From Amycolatopsis taiwanensis DSM 45107 (GTDB lineage: Bacteria; Actinomycetota; Actinomycetes; Mycobacteriales; Pseudonocardiaceae), in the NCBI RefSeq assembly GCF_000519205.1, contig NZ_JAFB01000026.1, positions 1 to 64,000 of the forward strand: DNA of 64,000 nucleotides, written 5' to 3'. Below the pieces are notes generated by a model. It worked only from the letters and a program-made list of their open reading frames with translations. It made no database searches and had not been told where the DNA came from. This document shows positions 32,877 through 42,829 of this stretch, piece after piece; the first letter of the stretch is position 1; each line of letters opens with the position of its first letter. The position numbers and the translations under genes were made by a program.

Positions 32877-34067
32877 TCAGAGGAGATCGGTGATCGGTGG
32901 GAGCCCGACGAGTGCGCCCCCGTGGACCTCGTAGTTGACGTTGGTGGCGAAGGTCGCGTGCCTGCTGCCGGTGTTGGCATCCCGCCACATCCGCTGGAGC
33001 GGGTTCACCTCCGCGAAGGCCGACGATCCGTGCAGGTTCATCAACTGGTTGAAGGCGAGGCAGATCTCGTTCATCGCGTGTCCGACGTCCCCACGGACCT
33101 TCCGGCGTTCGTCCAGGGTCAGTTCGCGTGCCTCGGCCGCCGCCGCATCGATCATGCGAGTGGTCCGCGCGAGATGCAGTTCGGCACTGTCGATTTGCAT
33201 CGCCGCTTCGCCGATTCCCTTGACGAAGACCTGCGACTCGATCTGGGTGGGGTAAGAGGTGTAGCTGATGGCCCGCTTGGGCGCCTTCGCGGTCACGAAG
33301 GCCAGGGCGACCTGAGCGACACCGACCATCGGCGCTGCCAGGCTGCTGACGAGCCCCGCCACTGGGGACGTGCGCAACATCTGAGGTGCGCTGGGATCCG
33401 TCTGCTTCGGCGACGCGAGGATGTTCTGCGGAGCGAGCATCCGGTGGTGGGGCACGAAGACGTCCTCCGCCACCATCGTGTTACTCCCGGTGCCGCGCAT
33501 GCCGACCGTGTACCAGGTGTCCTCGATCGAGAGGTCTTCCGTCGGCATCAGTGCGAATCCGGCTCCTACCGGGGTGCCGCCGTCGTCCACGATCGGAGTC
33601 ACCCCCATGCCCCACTTGGCATGCAGGATCCCGGACGCCCACGGCCAGCGACCAGAGACGCGGTACCCGCCGGCAACCCGCCTGGCCACGCCGCTGGGAG
33701 CGAAGATCGACGCCATGCCGGCGTCGGGGTCCGTCGCGAAAACCTCCTGGCGTGCCTCTTCGGAGAAGTGCGCGGCGAGCATCTTGGTGCCGTTGTAGAT
33801 AACCGTGATCCAGGCCGAGGAGGCACAGGAACGAGCCAGGACCTTGGCCACTTCGGACAAGGTGCTGACGTCGACGCCGTAACCGCCGAACTCGACGGGT
33901 GTCATGAGCCGGAACATGCCCGCCTCGGTGAGCGCACGGATCGCTTCGCCGGTCAGCCTGCGCTGCGCGTCGACCTCGTTGGCCTGCGCCGCCAGGACTT
34001 CGGCGACGCTCGCCGCTCGCGCGACAACGTCCGCTGTGCCGGGCGCCAGCTGTCCGGTGCTCGTCAT
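32877..34067 (-). CDS. Acyl-CoA-dehydrogenase-fold flavin-dependent monooxygenase (HpaB/DszC-like group)
   Basis: 396 residues from ATG 34067 with GGAGGA seven bases upstream; a longer frame to 34217 has no such site. Features of the group: RLTGEAIRALTEAGMFRLMT (start helix), then FGGYGVDVSTLSEVAKVLAR, SCASSAWITVIYNGTKML, the GRWPWASGILHAKW flavin-site loop, and the C-terminal HGSSAFAEVNPLQRMWRDAN followed by HATFATNVNYEVHG. These enzymes use reduced flavin from a partner reductase to oxygenate small molecules (DszC, HsaA, KijD3-like). No reductase is adjacent. Divergent from a PucR-type regulator. Confidence 0.84.
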   Translation of the reverse strand: MTSTGQLAPGTADVVARAASVAEVLAAQANEVDAQRRLTGEAIRALTEAGMFRLMTPVEFGGYGVDVSTLSEVAKVLARSCASSAWITVIYNGTKMLAAHFSEEARQEVFATDPDAGMASIFAPSGVARRVAGGYRVSGRWPWASGILHAKWGMGVTPIVDDGGTPVGAGFALMPTEDLSIEDTWYTVGMRGTGSNTMVAEDVFVPHHRMLAPQNILASPKQTDPSAPQMLRTSPVAGLVSSLAAPMVGVAQVALAFVTAKAPKRAISYTSYPTQIESQVFVKGIGEAAMQIDSAELHLARTTRMIDAAAAEARELTLDERRKVRGDVGHAMNEICLAFNQLMNLHGSSAFAEVNPLQRMWRDANTGSRHATFATNVNYEVHGGALVGLPPITDLL

Positions 34068-34558
34068 AAAAGTCCTCCATGTGGTTGGGTTTCGGCCGGC
34101 CATGTGCAAGGAAGCCGGACCTGCCGTGCGGCCGGCCAAAGAACGCAGGCGAGTAGATCCGCACGGTGCGATGTGGTCGAGGTCCAGGTCGGTTTCAAGT
34201 GGCCGGGTGCGCGACATCGCGCACTGGACCAGTCTCGGTCCGAACCAATCCGCAGCTTGAAGTCGCTGAAGTCATGACACCGTGCCGATGAGACCGTCGT
34301 GTCCATTTGAGACAGTGGGGTCCATCCCACCGGTGATCATTCCGGTCCTCCCGATCGTGGCCTACCGGCGAGCCCCACGGGAGATGGCGAAGCCGTCCGG
34401 CACCGTACCGTCAGGTAGGTGGTGCACGACCCCGGCCCCGCGATCAAACTCCCGGTGCTCGCTGGATATACCGTACGGGTCAGCGGCTTGGCGCACTCTG
34501 GTGTGCAACACAGACTCCGCGCGTGATCTTGGGCTCTGGCACAAAAGAGGTACACACC
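34068..34558. other. 491-bp divergent intergenic region
   Basis: Separates the monooxygenase-like gene from the PucR-family gene and must contain both promoters. No repeat, RNA gene or convincing short ORF was found. The region holds a GAGG eight bases before the PucR ATG. Several small ORFs on both strands lack protein-like composition. Confidence 0.5.
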
Positions 34559-35830
34559 ATGTCTGGTTCGTGGCTGACTAAGCTCTCCCCAGCGCATACG
34601 TCCGTCGATGTCGCTGTGACCATCGGCACCGACGCCGAGTCCGTCGTTTCACGCCTTGGCGAAGACGCCCTCCGGTGGGCGGATTTCGTGGGTTGCGAGG
34701 CTGCCGCGAGGGTCATCGACACCGTGCCCGACCTCGGGAGCAATGCGGCGCATCTTCGGCTGATCCGCCGCGCGATCGTGTCCACCGTCCTGCGGGGCCT
34801 GCTGCTTTTCGAGGAAGCGCAGATCGAGCTCATCACCGAAGAGGCCCGTGAGGCGGTTCGCGATTTCGCGCGCCGCGGTCTGCAGTTCACCGGGGTCTTC
34901 CGCGCCATCCGGGTGGGGCAGGCGTGCATCATCGAGCACTTCGTCCAAGCTGTCGCGGCTGCGGATCTTCCCCACACGGCAACCGAGATGCAACGGGTGC
35001 TTCACGTCCTGCTCCGCGCATTCGACTCGTTCGCCGGTGCCATCGAGGCCGAGTTCTGGAACGAGTACGAGAACGGGCTGGCCGCCACCGCCGCGGCACG
35101 TATTCAGACGATCAAGAAAGTCCTCTCCGGAGCCGTCGAAGGCCATGCGGCGAGCGAAGAACTCGGCTATCCGCTTGACCAGAGCCAGCTCGCCATCGTC
35201 GCCTGGAGCAGCGGGGAGCCCGGAGCCGCTACCGATGCGACAGTTCGGCGGGCCGTATCGGAACTGCTCGCTGCGCTGGGAGCACATCGCACCCTGCTCG
35301 TGCCAGTCGGCGCCGGCGCGGTTTGGGCCTGGGGCACGGTAACGGCCGCAGGCCGGCTCAAGACAGCGTCGGTGCCGGCGATCCCCCCGGACGTGGACAT
35401 CGCCGTCGGCGAGCCCGCGGAGGGCACGGCCGGGTTCCGCGCGTCACACGCGGAAGCCCGCGCCGTCGAACGTCTGTTGCGGCTCGCCGCACGTCCGAAC
35501 GGCAGCGGCGTGACGTTCCATCACGACACCGCCCTGGCGATTCTCATGGCAGCCGACCTCGACTCCGCACGGGTCTTCCTCCGGCGAACTCTCGGTGAGC
35601 TGCTGGAGGAGGACCCCCGTACGCAGGAGATCCGCGCGACGACCCGGTGCTACCTGGACGAGGGACGAAGCCTCGCCAGGACGGCCAAGCGGCTGCAGAT
35701 CGCCCGGAACACCGTCACCTACCGGGTGCACCGAGCCGAGGAGCTGTCGGGGACCTCGCTCAGTACGCACCACCTGCTCGTGCACGCGGCTCTCGTGCTG
35801 AACGACTACATCGACACCTCAGCTGAGTAG
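34559..35830 (+). CDS. PucR/CdaR-family transcriptional regulator
   Basis: 423 residues from ATG 34559 (MSGSWLTKLSPAH), with GAGG eight bases upstream. The N-terminal half is an unassigned helical sensor. The central GGDEF-related region of PucR-like proteins spans about 200-310, and the C-terminal PucR_HTH is clear: LLEEDPRTQEIRATTRCYLD, then EGRSLARTAKRLQIARNTVT and YRVHRAEEL. Such proteins usually activate catabolic genes in response to a substrate. The divergent flavin monooxygenase-like gene is the obvious target (inference). Confidence 0.88.
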   Translation: MSGSWLTKLSPAHTSVDVAVTIGTDAESVVSRLGEDALRWADFVGCEAAARVIDTVPDLGSNAAHLRLIRRAIVSTVLRGLLLFEEAQIELITEEAREAVRDFARRGLQFTGVFRAIRVGQACIIEHFVQAVAAADLPHTATEMQRVLHVLLRAFDSFAGAIEAEFWNEYENGLAATAAARIQTIKKVLSGAVEGHAASEELGYPLDQSQLAIVAWSSGEPGAATDATVRRAVSELLAALGAHRTLLVPVGAGAVWAWGTVTAAGRLKTASVPAIPPDVDIAVGEPAEGTAGFRASHAEARAVERLLRLAARPNGSGVTFHHDTALAILMAADLDSARVFLRRTLGELLEEDPRTQEIRATTRCYLDEGRSLARTAKRLQIARNTVTYRVHRAEELSGTSLSTHHLLVHAALVLNDYIDTSAE

Positions 35831-35847
35831 CGGGGTGCGGATCGATG

Positions 35848-36588
35848 TCAGTGCGTACGCAGTGCGCGTAGGTACTCGCGATTCATGTTGGCGATGCTGA
35901 AGAACGGGATCTCCTTCGGACAGGCTGCCACGCATTCGCCGGTGTTGGTGCAGCCGCCGAAGTCCTCGGCGTCCATGGCAGCGACCATGCCAAGTACCCT
36001 CGACTCGCGCTCGGGCTGCCCCTGCGGTAGCAGATTCAGATGCGTGACTTTCGCCGCGGTGAACAGCATCGCCGAGCCATTGGGGCAGGCCGCCACGCAG
36101 GCGCCGCAGCCGATGCAGGTCGCGTTTTCGAAGGCGGCGTCGGCATCCGGCTTTGGCACGGGCGTCGAGTGTGCGTCGGGAGCCGCACCGGTGGGCGCGG
36201 TTATGTAGCCGCCGGCCTGGATGACGCGGTCGAATGCGGAGCGGTCGACCACCAGGTCCTTGATCACCGGGAACGCCTTGGCACGCCAGGGTTCCACGTC
36301 GATCACGTCACCGTCGTGGAAGGTGCGCATGTGCAGTTGACAGGTGGTCGTCTGCTCGGGGCCATGGGCACGTCCGTTGATGACCACACCGCACATTCCG
36401 CAGATCCCCTCACGGCAGTCATGGTCGAACGCAACCGGTTCTTCACCGGCGAGGATCAGCGACTCGTTGAGGACGTCGAGCATCTCCAGAAACGACATTT
36501 CCGGGGTGATGCCCTCGACCGGATACTCGACCATCTTCCCCGGCGCAGCGGGATTCGCCTGGCGCCAGATACGCAGGGTCAGTTTCAT
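35848..36588 (-). CDS. sdhB: Succinate dehydrogenase/fumarate reductase iron-sulfur subunit
   Basis: 246 residues from ATG 36588, which overlaps the sdhA stop (ATGA). The [2Fe-2S] site is [10 protein letters not shown] plus a later Cys (TTTCQLHM); the [4Fe-4S] site is [13 protein letters not shown]; the third cluster site is [15 protein letters not shown]. The subunit carries electrons from the flavoprotein to the quinone site. The cofactor motifs and length match the B-type (B. subtilis/M. tuberculosis Rv0247c-like) enzymes rather than the short mitochondrial type. Confidence 0.95.
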   Translation of the reverse strand: MKLTLRIWRQANPAAPGKMVEYPVEGITPEMSFLEMLDVLNESLILAGEEPVAFDHDCREGICGMCGVVINGRAHGPEQTTTCQLHMRTFHDGDVIDVEPWRAKAFPVIKDLVVDRSAFDRVIQAGGYITAPTGAAPDAHSTPVPKPDADAAFENATCIGCGACVAACPNGSAMLFTAAKVTHLNLLPQGQPERESRVLGMVAAMDAEDFGGCTNTGECVAACPKEIPFFSIANMNREYLRALRTH

Positions 36589-38531
36589 GCATAGCTCCGC
36601 TGGGTTTGGTGAACGTGATCGAACTGGAGGGCTTCCTTGTGCAGGATGGGGGTGTTCGAGATTCCGCCGTCGCCGTTGTACTGCCAAGCCGAGACATGGC
36701 TGAAGTGTTCGTCGTCGCGCTGCGCCTCACCGTTCGGCGTCTGGTGCTCCTCACGGAAGTGGCCACCGCACGATTCTTCGCGCACGAGCGCGTCGAGGAC
36801 CATGAGTTCGGCGAACTCGAAGAAATCCGCCACCCGGTTCGCCTTTTCGAGTTCCTTGTTCAGCTCATCGCCGGAACCAGGCACCCTGACCGAACGCCAG
36901 AACTCGTCGCGCAGCTGGGGAATCCGCTCCAGCGCCTTGCGGAGACCGCTTTCGTTGCGGGTCATGCCGCAGTGGTCCCAGAGCAGCATGCCCAGTTCGC
37001 GGTGGAACGAGTCGACGGTGCGGTCGCCGTTGATCGACAGCAGCCGCTGGATACGTTCCTGCGCTTCGCTCCGTACCTTCGTCACTTCGGGACTCGCCGC
37101 GTCGACGACGTCGAGTTCGGCGCCGGCGAGGTAATGATTCAGCGTGGTCGGCAACACGAAATATCCGTCGGCCAGACCTTGCATCAACGCCGAGGCACCA
37201 AGACGGTTGGCGCCGTGGTCGCTGAAGTTCGCCTCGCCGATCACGAACAGCCCCGGGATCGTGCTCTGCAGGTCGTAGTCCACCCAGAGCCCACCCATCG
37301 TGTAGTGGACGGCGGGGTAGATCCGCATGGGTACCTGGTACGGGTCCTCCGCGGTGATCCGCGCGTACATGTCGAAGAGGTTGCCGTACTTGGCCTCGAC
37401 CGCGGGGCGTCCCATGCGTGCGATGGCGTCGGCGAAGTCGAGGTAGACACCGAGACCACCCGGGCCGACACCGCGTCCGGCGTCGCACTGGTTCTTCGCC
37501 GCCCGCGAGGCGATGTCGCGGGGCACCAGGTTGCCGAACGACGGGTAGCTCCGCTCGAGGTAATAGTCGCGCTCGTCCTCGGGGATCTGGTTCGGCGGGC
37601 GGGTGTCGCCGGCCCGTTCGGGCACCCAGATTCGCCCGTCGTTGCGCAGCGACTCGGACATCAGGGTGAGCTTCGACTGGTGCTCACCCGACCGGGGAAT
37701 ACAAGTCGGGTGGATCTGTGTGTAACAGGGGTTGGCGAGATACGCACCACGCTTGTGCGCGCGCCAGATCGCCGAGGCGTTGCTGCCCTTGGCGTTGGTC
37801 GAAAGGTAGAAGACGTTTCCATAGCCGCCGGTAGCCAGAACCACCGCGTCCGCGAGATGGGTTTCGATTTTGCCGGTGATCAGATCGCGGGCGACGATGC
37901 CGCGGGCCCGCCCGTCGATGACGATCAGATCGAGCATCTCGGTGCGTGGGTGAATCTCGACGTTCCCGGCGTCGATCTGGCGCGACAGTGCCTGGTAGGC
38001 ACCCATGAGCAGTTGCTGTCCCGTTTGGCCGCGGGCGTAGAAGGTGCGCTGAACCTGCACGCCGCCGAACGAACGGGTGTCGAGCAGGCCGCCGTACTCG
38101 CGGGCGAACGGCACACCCTGCGCGACACACTGGTCGATTATCTGCACCGACACCTGCGCCAATCGGTAGACATTCGACTCACGCGAGCGGAAATCCCCAC
38201 CCTTTACCGTGTCATAGAACAGGCGGTACACCGAGTCGCCGTCATTGCGATAATTCTTCGCGGCGTTGATACCGCCCTGCGCCGCGACCGAATGGGCACG
38301 ACGTGGTGAGTCCTGGAAGCAGAACTGAATGACGTGGTATCCCTGTTCGGCCAGGGTGGCACCCGCCGATCCGCCGGCGAGACCCGTGCCCACCACGATG
38401 ATCCGGTGCTTACGGCGGTTCGCGGGATTGACCAGCTTGGCGTTGAATTTGCGCTCGTCCCATCGGTGCTCGATGGGACCGGCGGGGGCGGCCGTATCGG
38501 CGATCGGGTCGCCCAGCAGGTAATCGATCAA
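36585..38531 (-). CDS. sdhA: Succinate dehydrogenase/fumarate reductase flavoprotein subunit
   Basis: 648 residues, TTG start two bases after the sdhC stop. FAD motif [20 protein letters not shown] (about 47-66), covalent-FAD His H80 ([18 protein letters not shown]), substrate-site motifs such as [15 protein letters not shown] and [20 protein letters not shown], and the C-terminal capping domain. It oxidises succinate (or reduces fumarate) at the cytoplasmic face. Gene order sdhC-sdhA-sdhB with end overlaps makes a single operon. Confidence 0.96.
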   Translation of the reverse strand: MIDYLLGDPIADTAAPAGPIEHRWDERKFNAKLVNPANRRKHRIIVVGTGLAGGSAGATLAEQGYHVIQFCFQDSPRRAHSVAAQGGINAAKNYRNDGDSVYRLFYDTVKGGDFRSRESNVYRLAQVSVQIIDQCVAQGVPFAREYGGLLDTRSFGGVQVQRTFYARGQTGQQLLMGAYQALSRQIDAGNVEIHPRTEMLDLIVIDGRARGIVARDLITGKIETHLADAVVLATGGYGNVFYLSTNAKGSNASAIWRAHKRGAYLANPCYTQIHPTCIPRSGEHQSKLTLMSESLRNDGRIWVPERAGDTRPPNQIPEDERDYYLERSYPSFGNLVPRDIASRAAKNQCDAGRGVGPGGLGVYLDFADAIARMGRPAVEAKYGNLFDMYARITAEDPYQVPMRIYPAVHYTMGGLWVDYDLQSTIPGLFVIGEANFSDHGANRLGASALMQGLADGYFVLPTTLNHYLAGAELDVVDAASPEVTKVRSEAQERIQRLLSINGDRTVDSFHRELGMLLWDHCGMTRNESGLRKALERIPQLRDEFWRSVRVPGSGDELNKELEKANRVADFFEFAELMVLDALVREESCGGHFREEHQTPNGEAQRDDEHFSHVSAWQYNGDGGISNTPILHKEALQFDHVHQTQRSYA

Positions 38532-38532
38532 G

Positions 38533-39231
38533 TCAGTTCACCAATCCGATCATGACGCCGACGGGAACGAGCACGAACCCCACGGTGATGGCGACCGCCA
38601 GCGTCGAGCCGATCGCCTTGATGGCTTTGTCGCGGGCGGGGCGGTTGATGCCCAGGGTCTGCGAAGCGCTCCAGAAGCCGTGATTGATGTGGATGCCGAG
38701 CAGCACCACCGCCACGATGTAGATCAGGTTGAGCCACCAGACCTGGAAGTTCTGGACAACGTTGCGGTAGGGGCTGTTCGGATCGAAACCCGGGTGCACC
38801 ACGCCCACCGTCAGGTCGAGCAGATGCCAGACGATGAAGAGCGCCAGAATGGTTCCGCCATAGCGCATGGTCCGGGTGGCAAAAGTCGCTTTAGGACGTT
38901 GCCCGTGCGCATAGCCGACCGGCCGGGCCCGCCGGTCGCGTAAGGACAACTGCGCAGCGGCCGCGATGTGCAACGCCACCGCAATCAGCAATACCGTTCG
39001 CTGGATCCACAGATACCAGGAGTCGTGGAGGACGGGCTCGCCGATGGTCCGCAGCCAGGCCCCATAACGGTCGAAATCGGCGGAGCCGAAGAATATCTTC
39101 AGGTTGCCGAGCATGTGCGCGATCAGGAAAAGCACCATGATCAGGCCGGTGACCGCCATGGCGGTCTTCTTTCCGATCGTGGTGCTCCACAACGAGCGCA
39201 CGGCCCGGGTACGCAGCACGGTGCTGGTCAT
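38533..39231 (-). CDS. sdhC: Succinate dehydrogenase cytochrome b558-type membrane anchor
   Basis: 232 residues from ATG 39231 ([15 protein letters not shown]); a longer frame to 39279 is possible but unsupported. Five TM segments, with heme-ligand-type His residues in [41 protein letters not shown] and [11 protein letters not shown]. This is the single large anchor of B-type SDH, binding two hemes and quinone. First gene of sdhCAB, divergent from a LysR regulator across a 121-bp gap. Confidence 0.93.
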   Translation of the reverse strand: MTSTVLRTRAVRSLWSTTIGKKTAMAVTGLIMVLFLIAHMLGNLKIFFGSADFDRYGAWLRTIGEPVLHDSWYLWIQRTVLLIAVALHIAAAAQLSLRDRRARPVGYAHGQRPKATFATRTMRYGGTILALFIVWHLLDLTVGVVHPGFDPNSPYRNVVQNFQVWWLNLIYIVAVVLLGIHINHGFWSASQTLGINRPARDKAIKAIGSTLAVAITVGFVLVPVGVMIGLVN

Positions 39232-39327
39232 GCTATTTCCTCTGATTGCCGCGAGTTGACACAAGTGCCATGCCCGCACGCTAGATCGTCAGACAGCATT
39301 GGTCAAAGCTAAGGAACCTCTTATCAC

Positions 39328-39344
39328 GATAGGCTTTGGCTATC
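39328..39344. promoter_or_regulatory. Candidate LysR binding site in the sdh/LysR gap
   Basis: GATAG-N7-CTATC is a perfect dyad of LysR-box type (T-N11-A core) placed 9-25 bp upstream of the LysR ATG (39353) and about 100 bp from the sdhC start. A second TTATC...GATA dyad overlaps it on the left (39321-39331). Confidence 0.45.
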
Positions 39345-39352
39345 ATCCCTCC

Positions 39353-40297
39353 ATGCAGTTCCACCAGTTGCAATCCTTCGTGGCGCTATGTGACACGCGG
39401 CACTTCACGCGGGCAGCGGCTCAGGTGGGCGTTGCCCAGCCGTCGCTGTCCCAGCAGATTCGCGCGCTCGAACAGAGCGTCGGTGCCCGCCTGTTCCATC
39501 GGGCCCGCGGCAACATCGCACTCACCGATGCCGGCGAGACATTGCTACCCATCGCCCGGCGCATCCTGGCCGACGCCGACACGGCCCGGCAGGAGATCCG
39601 CGCGCTGGACGAGTTGCACGCCGGCCGGGTGCGCCTGGGAGCGCCTCCGTCCCTGTGCACCGGACTACTGCCGCCGATCCTGGTGGCGTTCCGGCGCCGG
39701 CATCCGGTCATCCAGCTCATCATCCACGAGGGAGGTTCGCGCGACTTGCAGACCGAACTGTCCGAGGGCGCCCTCGACCTGGCACTGGTGATCGACTCGC
39801 GCCGCACCAACGACCCGGTGCTGGAAACCACGCCACTCTTCGTCGAAGAACTGGTCGTGGTGTCGCCGCTCGGCGCGCCACGACCGGTGCGCCGAGCCCA
39901 GATCGGCATCCGGGAACTTCAAGGACGACCGCTGGTGATGTTCCGGCCGGGCTACGACCTCCGTGAGTCGACCATCGCCGCCTGCCGCGCCGCGGGTTTC
40001 GAGCCCACCCTCGCCATCGAGGGCGGCGAGATGGACGCCGTGCTCGAATTCGTCAATGCCGGCATGGGCTTGGCGGTGGTGCCGGCGACCGTGGTCCGAG
40101 ACCGGTTCCGTCGAACGCCGATCGCCGCCCCTGGCCTGACCCGCACCGTGTACCTGGCGCACCGGCGCGGCATGGCGCCGCCACGAGCAGCACGCGCCCT
40201 GCAGGAGGAGATCATTCGTTCTCTCGGCGAGGCCTCCGCGGCCGGACAGTTGCCGCCCGGAGTTCGCATGTCGGTGGTCAGTGCAGAAACCCCATAG
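39353..40297 (+). CDS. LysR-family transcriptional regulator
   Basis: 314 residues from ATG 39353 (MQFHQLQSFVALCDT). HTH_1: FTRAAAQVGVAQPSLSQQIR, then ALEQSVGARLFHRARGNIAL. LysR substrate-binding domain from about 90 (AGRVRLGAPPSLCTGLLPPI onward) with the usual GMGLAVVPA late motif. It is divergent from sdhCAB, so control of succinate dehydrogenase expression by a small metabolite is likely, with a candidate LysR box in between. Confidence 0.92.
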   Translation: MQFHQLQSFVALCDTRHFTRAAAQVGVAQPSLSQQIRALEQSVGARLFHRARGNIALTDAGETLLPIARRILADADTARQEIRALDELHAGRVRLGAPPSLCTGLLPPILVAFRRRHPVIQLIIHEGGSRDLQTELSEGALDLALVIDSRRTNDPVLETTPLFVEELVVVSPLGAPRPVRRAQIGIRELQGRPLVMFRPGYDLRESTIAACRAAGFEPTLAIEGGEMDAVLEFVNAGMGLAVVPATVVRDRFRRTPIAAPGLTRTVYLAHRRGMAPPRAARALQEEIIRSLGEASAAGQLPPGVRMSVVSAETP

Positions 40298-40355
40298 ACG
40301 GCCGTTTACCGCTCCACCACCTTGGCCGGTCGGCCCGTGCCGACCTGCTAGAGCC

Positions 40356-40660
40356 GTGGCTGACTCGCCCGAGCGCGGAGTAAATCGGTTTGCCGAGTTC
40401 GGGCCATGGCTTCAAGATCGCGGCGTGGTGACCACATATGAATGGCGGGGCAAGTTCGACCTTTCATCCTCGACACCATGGTGGCCGGACGGGCGCGGCA
40501 CCGCGGTATCGGCACCGGGTTGATCGCGACCGCTGTGCACCATGCCCGTGCCGCCGGCTGTGATTGGCTACACGTCGACTTCGAGGATCACCTGAGCGGG
40601 TTCTACTTCCAGTCCTGCGGGTTCTCCCCGACCAACACCGGACTCATCGCCCTTTCGTGA
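40356..40660 (+). pseudogene. GNAT-family N-acetyltransferase with a large internal deletion
   Basis: An N-terminal part (VNRFAEFGPWLQDRGVVTTY then EWRGKF, about 40379-40455) is followed within a few bases, in another frame, by FILDTMVAGRARHRGIGTGL, then VDFEDHLSGFYFQSCGFSPT, the acetyl-CoA loop (RHRGIG) and C-terminal half of a GNAT fold. About 60 residues of the fold's centre are absent, and the frame changes at the junction near 40455-40465. It cannot make a normal enzyme. Confidence 0.65.
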
Positions 40661-40705
40661 CGGGCCTTCAGCACCCCAGCGGTGAAACACGGAGCGCTGA
40701 AGACT

Positions 40706-41488
40706 TCAGGGCTGCGCCTGCTTCGGCAAGGTGAGGATTTCGGCTCCGTCGTCGGTGATAGCGATCGTGTGCTCACTGTGTGCCGTCCGGCAGCCTGTCG
40801 CACTTCGGAGCGTCCATCCGTCGGCATCGGTGACGAGTTCGGCGGTGTCCGCCATGACCCACGGCTCCAGTGCCAGCAGCAGCCCCGGACGCAGCTTGTA
40901 GCCGCGGCCAGGCCGTCCGGTGTTCGAGACGTGCGGGTCCTGGTGCATCGTCGATCCGATGCCATGACCTCCGAACTCGGTGTTGATCGGGTATCCTGCC
41001 TCGCTGAGGACCGTGCCGATGGCATAGGAGATGTCGCCGATGCGAGCCCCGGGCCCGGCAGCGGCGATCCCCGCGGCCAGCGCGCGTTCGGTTGCACTGA
41101 TCATCGCGACGCTCTCCGGGGGCTTCGCGTCGCCCACGATGAAACTGATGGCAGCGTCCGCGGCGACTCCGCCTTTGGAGACGGCGAGGTCGAGTGTCAG
41201 CAGATCGCCGTCGGCAAGCGTGTAGTCGTATGGCCGTCCGTGGAGCACTGCGTCGTTGACAGCCGTGCAGATGTAGTGGCCGAACGGGCCGCGTCCGAAG
41301 GATGGCGCGTAGTCGACGTAACAGGACAGGGCTCCCGCCTCGACGATCATGGTCTCGGCCCACCGGTCGATGTCCAGCAGGTTCGTGCCGATCGTGCTAC
41401 GGCTCTTCAGCGTCTGCAGGATGTCAGCGACCAGGGCGCCGGTATCCTTTGCTCGAGCCAGCAGGGTCGGGTTCAGGATCTCGATCAT
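40706..41488 (-). CDS. map: Methionine aminopeptidase, type I
   Basis: 260 residues. Metal ligands are all visible: D in LLTLDLAVSKGG, D in GGVAADAAISFIVGD, H in FGGHGIGSTMHQDPHV, E in LLALEPWVM and E in TAHSEHTIAITD; the substrate His is in GHYICTAVND. It removes the initiator Met from new proteins. The usual housekeeping copy sits in a ribosomal-protein operon, so this is probably a second, accessory copy. Two direct repeats of ACTATACCGGT lie 27-51 bp upstream of its start, suggesting specific regulation. Confidence 0.93.
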   Translation of the reverse strand: MIEILNPTLLARAKDTGALVADILQTLKSRSTIGTNLLDIDRWAETMIVEAGALSCYVDYAPSFGRGPFGHYICTAVNDAVLHGRPYDYTLADGDLLTLDLAVSKGGVAADAAISFIVGDAKPPESVAMISATERALAAGIAAAGPGARIGDISYAIGTVLSEAGYPINTEFGGHGIGSTMHQDPHVSNTGRPGRGYKLRPGLLLALEPWVMADTAELVTDADGWTLRSATGCRTAHSEHTIAITDDGAEILTLPKQAQP

Positions 41489-41514
41489 GCGGTGTCCTTC
41501 TCACACAGCCAATA

Positions 41515-41539
41515 ACTATACCGGTCTTACTATACCGGT
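41515..41539. promoter_or_regulatory. Tandem 11-bp direct repeats upstream of map
   Basis: ACTATACCGGT occurs at 41515-41525 and again at 41529-41539 with a 3-bp spacer (14-bp period, about 1.3 helical turns). Each copy ends in the palindrome ACCGGT. It lies in the 120-bp gap between the map start and the P450 stop, in map-promoter position. A regulator operator is likely; the regulator is not identified here. Confidence 0.5.
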
Positions 41540-41608
41540 ACTCGTGAAGCTCGATCCCGCGGCCGCGTTGGAGGAGTCGACAAGAGAGCAAGCCCCCGGC
41601 CAGTACGG

Positions 41609-42814
41609 TTAGGACGCCGCCCATGTCACGGGCAGGGTGGTGAGACCGCGAAACACCCAGCCGTACCACTGTTCCTCGCGGTTCGGATCGGTGCACAGGC
41701 CCGGAAGCCGGTCGTAAAGCAGGGGCACGGCGACCTCGCCGATGGAGATGCGGGCGGCCCAGTGGCCGGCGCACAGGTGCACGCCGCTGCCGAAACCGAG
41801 GTGCGGTTGTTTGGGCCTGGCGATGTCGAAGTCGTGTGGGCGTTCGAACACGGCGGGGTCGCGGTTGCCCGCGCCGACCACCACGCCCAAGGTTGCCCCG
41901 GCGGGAAGTTCGACGCCCTGCAGCACGGTGGCCCTGGTGGTCTCCCGGGGGTACATGCCGATCGGAGAGAGCCAGCGGACGGCCTCGTCGAAGACAGCAC
42001 TCCACGTCGACGGGTTGGCCAGGACGCGCTCGCACTGCTCGGGGTGGCGGCTCAGCGCCCAGACGATGTTGGTGATCATGTGCTGGGGTTCGTTCATGCC
42101 ACCGGAAATGGTGAGCTTGACGTTCGCACGGACGGCGGCATCGGACAAACCGCCATTGGACCACGCGGAGGTCATCGAGCCGTCCGGATTCCTGCGGTAG
42201 TACGGAACAAGCTCGTCGAGCAGGCCGTTGACCTCGTGCTGGGCGGCGTCGCACCGCGCCCAGATTTCGGGGTCGTCGTGGAGGTTTCCGATACCGGCGA
42301 TGAACGCGTGCGACCACCGTCGCATGTCCTCGGGGCTTGCTCCGCGCAGGCCGAGCATATCGACCAGGTTGTGCGCGGCCAGTGGAGCGGCGTAGTCGCG
42401 GTTGAGGTCGGCGTCGCCGGGGCCACGCTCGATGAGCGCATCGAGGTAGGTCTCCGCGTTGCACCGGAACAAGGGAACCCACGCCTCTCGGATCCTTTTC
42501 GGACGCATGGCCGGGTTGACCGGCGCCCGCTCGGTGGCGTGCTCGGGGTCGTCCTTGCGCAGCATCGGTTGGGCGCCGAGCGCCCGCGCCATGGTCGCAC
42601 CGCTGCCCGTCACACTGGCCGAGTAGGTCTCCTGGTCGGCTTCGATGGCCCGGCAGGCTTCAAAGGTGGTCGCGAGATAGCGGTTGAGCGCCGGGACCCA
42701 CACCACCGGGCCCAGTTCGCGCAGCCGGTCGTAGGTCTCATGCGGGTCGCGAAGCATCGCAGCGGGGTCGACCCAGTCCGCGGTGGCCGCCGGGGAGGGT
42801 GAGGTCGTTGTCAT
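41609..42814 (-). CDS. Cytochrome P450 with atypical I-helix
   Basis: 401 residues. Heme thiolate C348 in FGSGVHLCAG, ExxR at E277-R280 (DEAVR), and PRE(T) around 289-291. In the I-helix the usual AGGxDT is SGGMNEP (237-243), so the acid and Thr of proton delivery are replaced by N241 and E242. The next two genes downstream in the same direction upstream of it encode its ferredoxin reductase and [2Fe-2S] ferredoxin, giving a complete class I (P450cam-like) system. It probably hydroxylates a small substrate such as a terpenoid or aromatic; identity unknown. Confidence 0.93.
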   Translation of the reverse strand: MTTTSPSPAATADWVDPAAMLRDPHETYDRLRELGPVVWVPALNRYLATTFEACRAIEADQETYSASVTGSGATMARALGAQPMLRKDDPEHATERAPVNPAMRPKRIREAWVPLFRCNAETYLDALIERGPGDADLNRDYAAPLAAHNLVDMLGLRGASPEDMRRWSHAFIAGIGNLHDDPEIWARCDAAQHEVNGLLDELVPYYRRNPDGSMTSAWSNGGLSDAAVRANVKLTISGGMNEPQHMITNIVWALSRHPEQCERVLANPSTWSAVFDEAVRWLSPIGMYPRETTRATVLQGVELPAGATLGVVVGAGNRDPAVFERPHDFDIARPKQPHLGFGSGVHLCAGHWAARISIGEVAVPLLYDRLPGLCTDPNREEQWYGWVFRGLTTLPVTWAAS

Positions 42815-42829
42815 CGGGAACTCCTGGTG

